NCBI GenBank assembly: GCA_002325605.1
Contig: DCSM01000170.1
Location: 1-17,581, forward strand
Origin: Chloroflexaceae bacterium UBA1466
GTDB lineage: Bacteria > Chloroflexota > Chloroflexia > Chloroflexales > Chloroflexaceae
Length of the DNA stretch: 17,581 bases
Reading direction: 5' to 3'
Position numbers and translations under genes: made by a program. Below, piece by piece: positions 14,503 through 17,581 of this stretch; position 1 is the stretch's first letter; each line of letters begins with the position of its first letter. A model generated the notes under the pieces. That model saw nothing but the letters and a program-made list of their open reading frames with translations, was not told the origin of the DNA and did not search any database.

Positions 14503-15804
14503 CTATCTGTGTCTAATTGTTTCGAGCGTTTCCCAAAAGGTCGGATAACTAATGGCTACCGCATCCGCCTCGGTAATCGTTGTTTCCCCTCGCGCCACAA
14601 GCGCCGCAATCGCCCAGGCCATCGCCAGCCGGTGATCTCCGTGGCTGGGCAATTGGGTTCCTTGAAGCGAGCTTTGGGGAGAAAGCCCCACAATTCGCAT
14701 CCCGTCGTTCGTCGGTTTGGCCCGTACTCCTAGCGCATTGAGCCCTGAAACTACCGTCGCAATCCGATCCGTCTCTTTGACCCGTAACTCCTGAGCATCA
14801 CGGATAAGGGTCTCACCTTCAGCGCAAGCAGCAGCAACGGCCAAAATTGGAATCTCGTCGATCAGGCGAGGAATCAAAGCTCCGCTGATCTCGGTCCCGT
14901 GTAAGGTCGCCGAACGAATCGTTACATCGCCAACGGGTTCACTCCCTTCCGAATGTTCATTGGTGATGGTTATGGCCGCGCCCATTTCGCGCAAAACATC
15001 AAGCGCACCCGTGCGCGTGGGGTTAAGGCAAACCCCTGTGGTTGTCAATTCAGCATCAGGATGGATGGCCGCTGCAACCCACCAGAAAGCCGCCGAGGAA
15101 GGGTCACCAGGCACACGTAAGGAAAGGGATTGCAGGCCATTGGGCACAGGGCGGAGCGTGACCTCCTCTAAGGTTTGAGTAAGGTCGGCCCCCATGGCCA
15201 ACAACATCCGCTCCGTGTGGTCGCGGGAGTCAATGCGCCCCGTCAGGGTTAAAGGTTCGCTCCCGCCCAAACCCGCCAGCAACAAGGCCGATTTGACCTG
15301 GGCACTGGCAATCGGGAGCGCATAAGTACCCCCCCGCAAGGTCCAGCCCCGCACGGCCAACGGAGCCCGGTCACCTTGCGAGCGACCATCAATGCGGCCC
15401 CCCAGAAGCCTAAGCGGTTCCACCACGCGACGCAGGGGACGGGAACGCAGGGAAGCATCGCCCGTCAAGACCGCGAAGAGCGGCAAGCCCGCCAGCAAGC
15501 CGGCCAGCAAGCGCAATGTTGTGCCGCTATTCCCACAATCAAGGACATCGCCTGGCTCTTGCAGATGCGCCAATCCGCGACTTGTGACCCAGACCTCGTC
15601 GCCAGAGGTTTGAATTTCTACGCCCAATTCGCGCACGGCGGCGATGCTCCGCAGACAATCGGCCCCTTGCAGAAAATGACTAATTCGCGCTTGGCCTTCC
15701 GCCAGCGCGTTGAGCAAAATTGCCCGATGCGAGATTGATTTGTCGCCTGGCACAGCGATTGAACCGCGCAGCTGGCGGGCGGCAGTTAAGGTGCTTTGGT
15801 GCAT
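14503..15804 (-). CDS. aroA: 3-phosphoshikimate 1-carboxyvinyltransferase (EPSP synthase)
   Basis: AroA transfers the enolpyruvyl group of phosphoenolpyruvate to shikimate 3-phosphate, the penultimate step to chorismate. The 433-residue protein shows the family motifs in order: VPGDKSISHRA (18-28), CGNSGTTLRL (90-99), RPLRRVVEPL, SAQVKSALLLAG, DEIPILAVAA, RVKETDRI and HGDHRLAMA. ATG at 15804 gives the usual length and lies seven bases after the stop of the FHA gene. A longer frame to 15867 would overlap that gene and adds 21 residues not expected in the family. The ribosome site is weak (GAG), so coupling with the upstream gene is likely. The Gly of the GNSGT motif is retained, the form normally sensitive to glyphosate. 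Confidence 0.96.
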   Translation of the reverse strand: MHQSTLTAARQLRGSIAVPGDKSISHRAILLNALAEGQARISHFLQGADCLRSIAAVRELGVEIQTSGDEVWVTSRGLAHLQEPGDVLDCGNSGTTLRLLAGLLAGLPLFAVLTGDASLRSRPLRRVVEPLRLLGGRIDGRSQGDRAPLAVRGWTLRGGTYALPIASAQVKSALLLAGLGGSEPLTLTGRIDSRDHTERMLLAMGADLTQTLEEVTLRPVPNGLQSLSLRVPGDPSSAAFWWVAAAIHPDAELTTTGVCLNPTRTGALDVLREMGAAITITNEHSEGSEPVGDVTIRSATLHGTEISGALIPRLIDEIPILAVAAACAEGETLIRDAQELRVKETDRIATVVSGLNALGVRAKPTNDGMRIVGLSPQSSLQGTQLPSHGDHRLAMAWAIAALVARGETTITEADAVAISYPTFWETLETIRHR

Positions 15805-15811
15805 TACTAAC

Positions 15812-16492
15812 TCAGCTATTCTTCTGTTCTGCGTTGTTTTCGGGGTTTGTAACCAGTTTATAGCCAAAGCCGCGCTGGGTTAGCAAGTAGCGCGGTTTAT
15901 TTTTGTTTGGGCCTGGCTCAATTCGATGCCGTAACCGATAAACTAGTGCGTCAATTGCATTAAAATCAAAAACATCATAGTCCCAAACTAATTTAGCAAT
16001 TTCAGCTTTGCTGACAACTTGGCCTTTGCGCTGATAGAGCAAATCTAAAAGCTGAAATTCCTTGAGCGTAAGCGGAGGATCAAGCGGTTGCCCGCAGATA
16101 AAAACCGTTTTGGTTGGTGAATCGATGCGTAACTCTTCGCGGATCGCCCGCAAAACCTCAGCAGCCAATGGCCCGCGCAATGTTTCCTGCGGATCTTGAA
16201 AGGTGATCAAGGCATCAGCGATTGTTACTTTGTCTTGATGATGCAGTTCACGCATCCCTTGGATAATTTCGCCATTAAGCAATGTGCCATTTGTGCTTTT
16301 GAGGTCTCGAATCGCAAAGCCTGAATCATCGCGCAAAAATTGGGCATGGCGGCGTGAAACTTGGGGATGATCAATGATCAAGTCATTTTCTCGATCCCGC
16401 CCAACCGTGATCAAATCCTTATTCCACTCAAGTTCGCGGTAGATTCCGTTCTCGCGTTTGAAAGTCAATTTTGGAGCAGCAAGAGCCTCCAT
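15812..16492 (-). CDS. FHA domain plus winged-helix transcriptional regulator
   Basis: The 226-residue protein pairs a phosphothreonine-reading domain with a DNA-binding domain. The FHA domain (about 8-100) has Gly31-Arg32, the Ser46-Arg-Arg-His49 loop and Asn68-Gly69-Thr70, the residues that contact phosphothreonine. Residues about 129-214 are an OmpR/PhoB-type winged helix: LTLKEFQLLDLL, then KAEIAKLVWDYD, VYRLRHRIEP and the wing LTQRGFGYKLV. There is no receiver domain, so control is expected through binding of a phosphorylated protein rather than aspartyl phosphorylation. ATG at 16492 follows GGGAGG by nine bases. It is divergent from a Ser/Thr kinase and heads the operon that carries another. 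Probable role: transcriptional output of Ser/Thr kinase signalling, possibly acting on this intergenic region. Confidence 0.9.
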   Translation of the reverse strand: MEALAAPKLTFKRENGIYRELEWNKDLITVGRDRENDLIIDHPQVSRRHAQFLRDDSGFAIRDLKSTNGTLLNGEIIQGMRELHHQDKVTIADALITFQDPQETLRGPLAAEVLRAIREELRIDSPTKTVFICGQPLDPPLTLKEFQLLDLLYQRKGQVVSKAEIAKLVWDYDVFDFNAIDALVYRLRHRIEPGPNKNKPRYLLTQRGFGYKLVTNPENNAEQKNS

Positions 16493-16513
16493 GTTGGCAA
16501 GCCTCCCATAGCC

Positions 16514-16537
16514 CTAGTCACGGCGTTCAGTGATCAT
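16514..16537 (-). other. Possible 7-codon leader ORF ahead of the FHA gene
   Basis: On the minus strand ATG ATC ACT GAA CGC CGT GAC TAG lies in the leader of the FHA gene, preceded by AGGAGG at eleven bases. The block from its ribosome site resembles that of the FHA gene itself (GGAGGCTTACC versus GGAGGCTTGCC), as if the start region were duplicated. Its translation is speculative. Confidence 0.2.
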
Positions 16538-16557
16538 AAAATGGTAAGCCTCCTGCT

Positions 16558-16586
16558 TTGAAAGCCAGGGAGCAATGTGGTACAAT
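16558..16586 (+). promoter_or_regulatory. Promoter for the plus-strand Ser/Thr kinase
   Basis: TTGAAA (16558-16563), a 17-bp spacer and TACAAT (16581-16586) form a near-consensus sigma-70 promoter, with an added TGG before the -10. Transcription would start near 16593, giving a leader of about 80 nt before the GTG start at 16672. Confidence 0.75.
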
Positions 16587-16603
16587 CAGCACGTCATAGG
16601 TAA

Positions 16604-16632
16604 ATTATACCATTAGGCTAAGAAAAAAACCA
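16604..16632 (-). promoter_or_regulatory. Promoter for the FHA-winged-helix operon
   Basis: On the minus strand TATAAT (16609-16604) is a perfect -10 with TGG ahead of it (extended -10). The -35 position at 17 bp is a weak TGGTTT (16632-16627), and the spacer has a T-run. Transcription would start near 16597, leaving a leader of about 105 nt. It overlaps the plus-strand promoter so that each transcript's start runs through the other promoter. Confidence 0.65.
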
Positions 16633-16671
16633 CTTTCGCAGCCTGATGGCAGCCAGAAAGGGAACTTTGCG

Positions 16672-17581
16672 GTGAAAGAGCTTGGCGGTGAGCAGTTTGG
16701 GCGCTATCTGCTTCAAGATAAAATTGGCCAGGGCGGGATGGCTTGGGTCTATCGAGCGACGGATACCCTTCTCCAGCGCCCTGTGGCCCTCAAGATTCTC
16801 GTGCCGCAACTGCACGCCGACTCGGAGTTTGTGCAGCGGTTTGAGCGCGAAGCGGTGTTGGTGGCCAACTTGCACCATCCTGCAATTGTGAGGATTTACG
16901 ATATTGGCAAGCAAGACCAATTTCGCTATATCGCAATGGAGCTAATTGACGGTTGCACCCTCGCGGAGCTTGCTCACCAACACGGCCCTTTGGGGTTGGG
17001 CTACGTGATCACGATTTTAGAGCCGATTGCCCAGGCTTTAGCCTATGCCCATAGCCAAAAAGCGATTCACCGCGACATCAAGCCGCAAAACATAATGCTT
17101 GATTCGCAAGGCCGCGTCTTGCTGACCGATTTTGGCATTGCCCAACGAATCCTCGGCCCAGAGACTGAAAAATTGACCCAGACGGGAACTTTCATTGGCA
17201 CACCCGAATACCTTGCTCCCGAACAAGCTGAAACCCGGCCCCTTGATGGCCGGTGCGACCTTTACGCTTTAGGGATTGTAGCTTATGAATTGCTGACGGG
17301 GCGGGTCCCCTTCACGGGCACGGTTATGCAACTGATTGTTGCCCACATCCAAACCATTCCTGCGCCCCCAAGCCTGCTTAAACGCGACCTTCCATTGGGG
17401 CTGGATGCTATTTTACTGAAAGCTTTGGCCAAAAACCCGCAAGATCGGTTTACCAATGTCCCAGAGTTTGTCGCGGCGCTGCGCGAAGTTGCACGGCTAA
17501 ATGGCATACCTTTAGCTTCGATTGAAGACCTTGCAGCCCTTGTGGTGCTAAAAAGTAGACCTTCAGACCAAGTTACCTTGA
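16672..17581 (+). CDS. Ser/Thr protein kinase (partial, runs off the right edge)
   Basis: This Hanks-type kinase phosphorylates Ser or Thr of partner proteins. The 303 residues present contain the whole kinase domain: GQGGMAWVYRA (19-29), ALK with Lys41, HRDIKPQN (133-140), DFG (153-155), GTPEYLAPEQ (176-185) and the late Arg of subdomain XI in DRF (258-260). Unlike the other kinase in the window, it keeps the catalytic-loop Lys (137). The frame is still open at the window end, so a juxtamembrane region, membrane helix and sensor domain (such as PASTA) may follow but cannot be seen. The start is GTG at 16672, the only good start codon in the frame after a stop at 16597, with AAGGGA about eight bases upstream. 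It is divergent from the FHA regulator, a likely partner. Confidence 0.93.
   Translation, partial: MKELGGEQFGRYLLQDKIGQGGMAWVYRATDTLLQRPVALKILVPQLHADSEFVQRFEREAVLVANLHHPAIVRIYDIGKQDQFRYIAMELIDGCTLAELAHQHGPLGLGYVITILEPIAQALAYAHSQKAIHRDIKPQNIMLDSQGRVLLTDFGIAQRILGPETEKLTQTGTFIGTPEYLAPEQAETRPLDGRCDLYALGIVAYELLTGRVPFTGTVMQLIVAHIQTIPAPPSLLKRDLPLGLDAILLKALAKNPQDRFTNVPEFVAALREVARLNGIPLASIEDLAALVVLKSRPSDQVTL

Noticed and set aside
14503..15804. A glyphosate-tolerant class of EPSP synthase
   Set aside because: The substrate-site motif reads CGNSGTT with the usual Gly, so nothing in the sequence indicates tolerance.

Overview
The window is a compact chromosomal stretch, by eye about half G+C, in which almost every gene lies on the minus strand; only the last, incomplete gene is on plus. 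Hanks-type Ser/Thr kinases, an FHA protein fused to a winged helix, a tandem von Willebrand A membrane protein, type III pantothenate kinase and aerobic-style cobyric acid synthase together suggest a Chloroflexota bacterium. That placement is inference from gene content and protein style, not from a marker gene. No rRNA, tRNA, integrase or insertion sequence was seen. Layout in the direction of minus-strand transcription (right to left): an FHA-winged-helix regulator (16492), EPSP synthase aroA, UDP-glucose 4-epimerase galE, a kinase fused to a DnaJ-like zinc-binding region and a C-terminal membrane anchor, coaX, a 969-residue tandem VWA membrane protein and a DUF4349 lipoprotein. Gaps here are 7 to 78 bp, the run ends at a hairpin terminator near 6600, and coaX has its own good promoter inside the end of the kinase gene. 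Next come a lone GT4 glycosyltransferase with its own terminator (5169-5205), then cobQ, a DUF433/DUF5615-type toxin-antitoxin pair, cobU, a type I phosphomannose isomerase (manA) and two small coiled-coil proteins, one with an SH3b domain. This run ends at a very strong terminator at 122-172. On the right, a second Ser/Thr kinase starts on the plus strand at 16672 and runs off the window. It is divergent from the FHA regulator, and the two promoters (extended -10 elements TGGTACAAT and TGGTATAAT) overlap so that the 5' ends of the transcripts would be antisense to each other. How the genes may work together: the two kinases and the FHA-winged-helix protein look like a phospho-Ser/Thr signalling unit in which the FHA domain reads phosphothreonine and the winged helix binds DNA. 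Its cluster carries housekeeping enzymes (shikimate pathway, sugar nucleotide, CoA) and a cell-envelope pair (VWA and DUF4349 proteins). The left part combines cobalamin assembly and salvage (cobQ, cobU) with mannose-6-phosphate metabolism, interrupted by a toxin-antitoxin module. The 288-bp gap 5096-5383 is the only sizeable non-coding stretch with unexplained structure: two degenerate repeats exactly 70 bp apart and several copies of an AGACCTTTGC motif.
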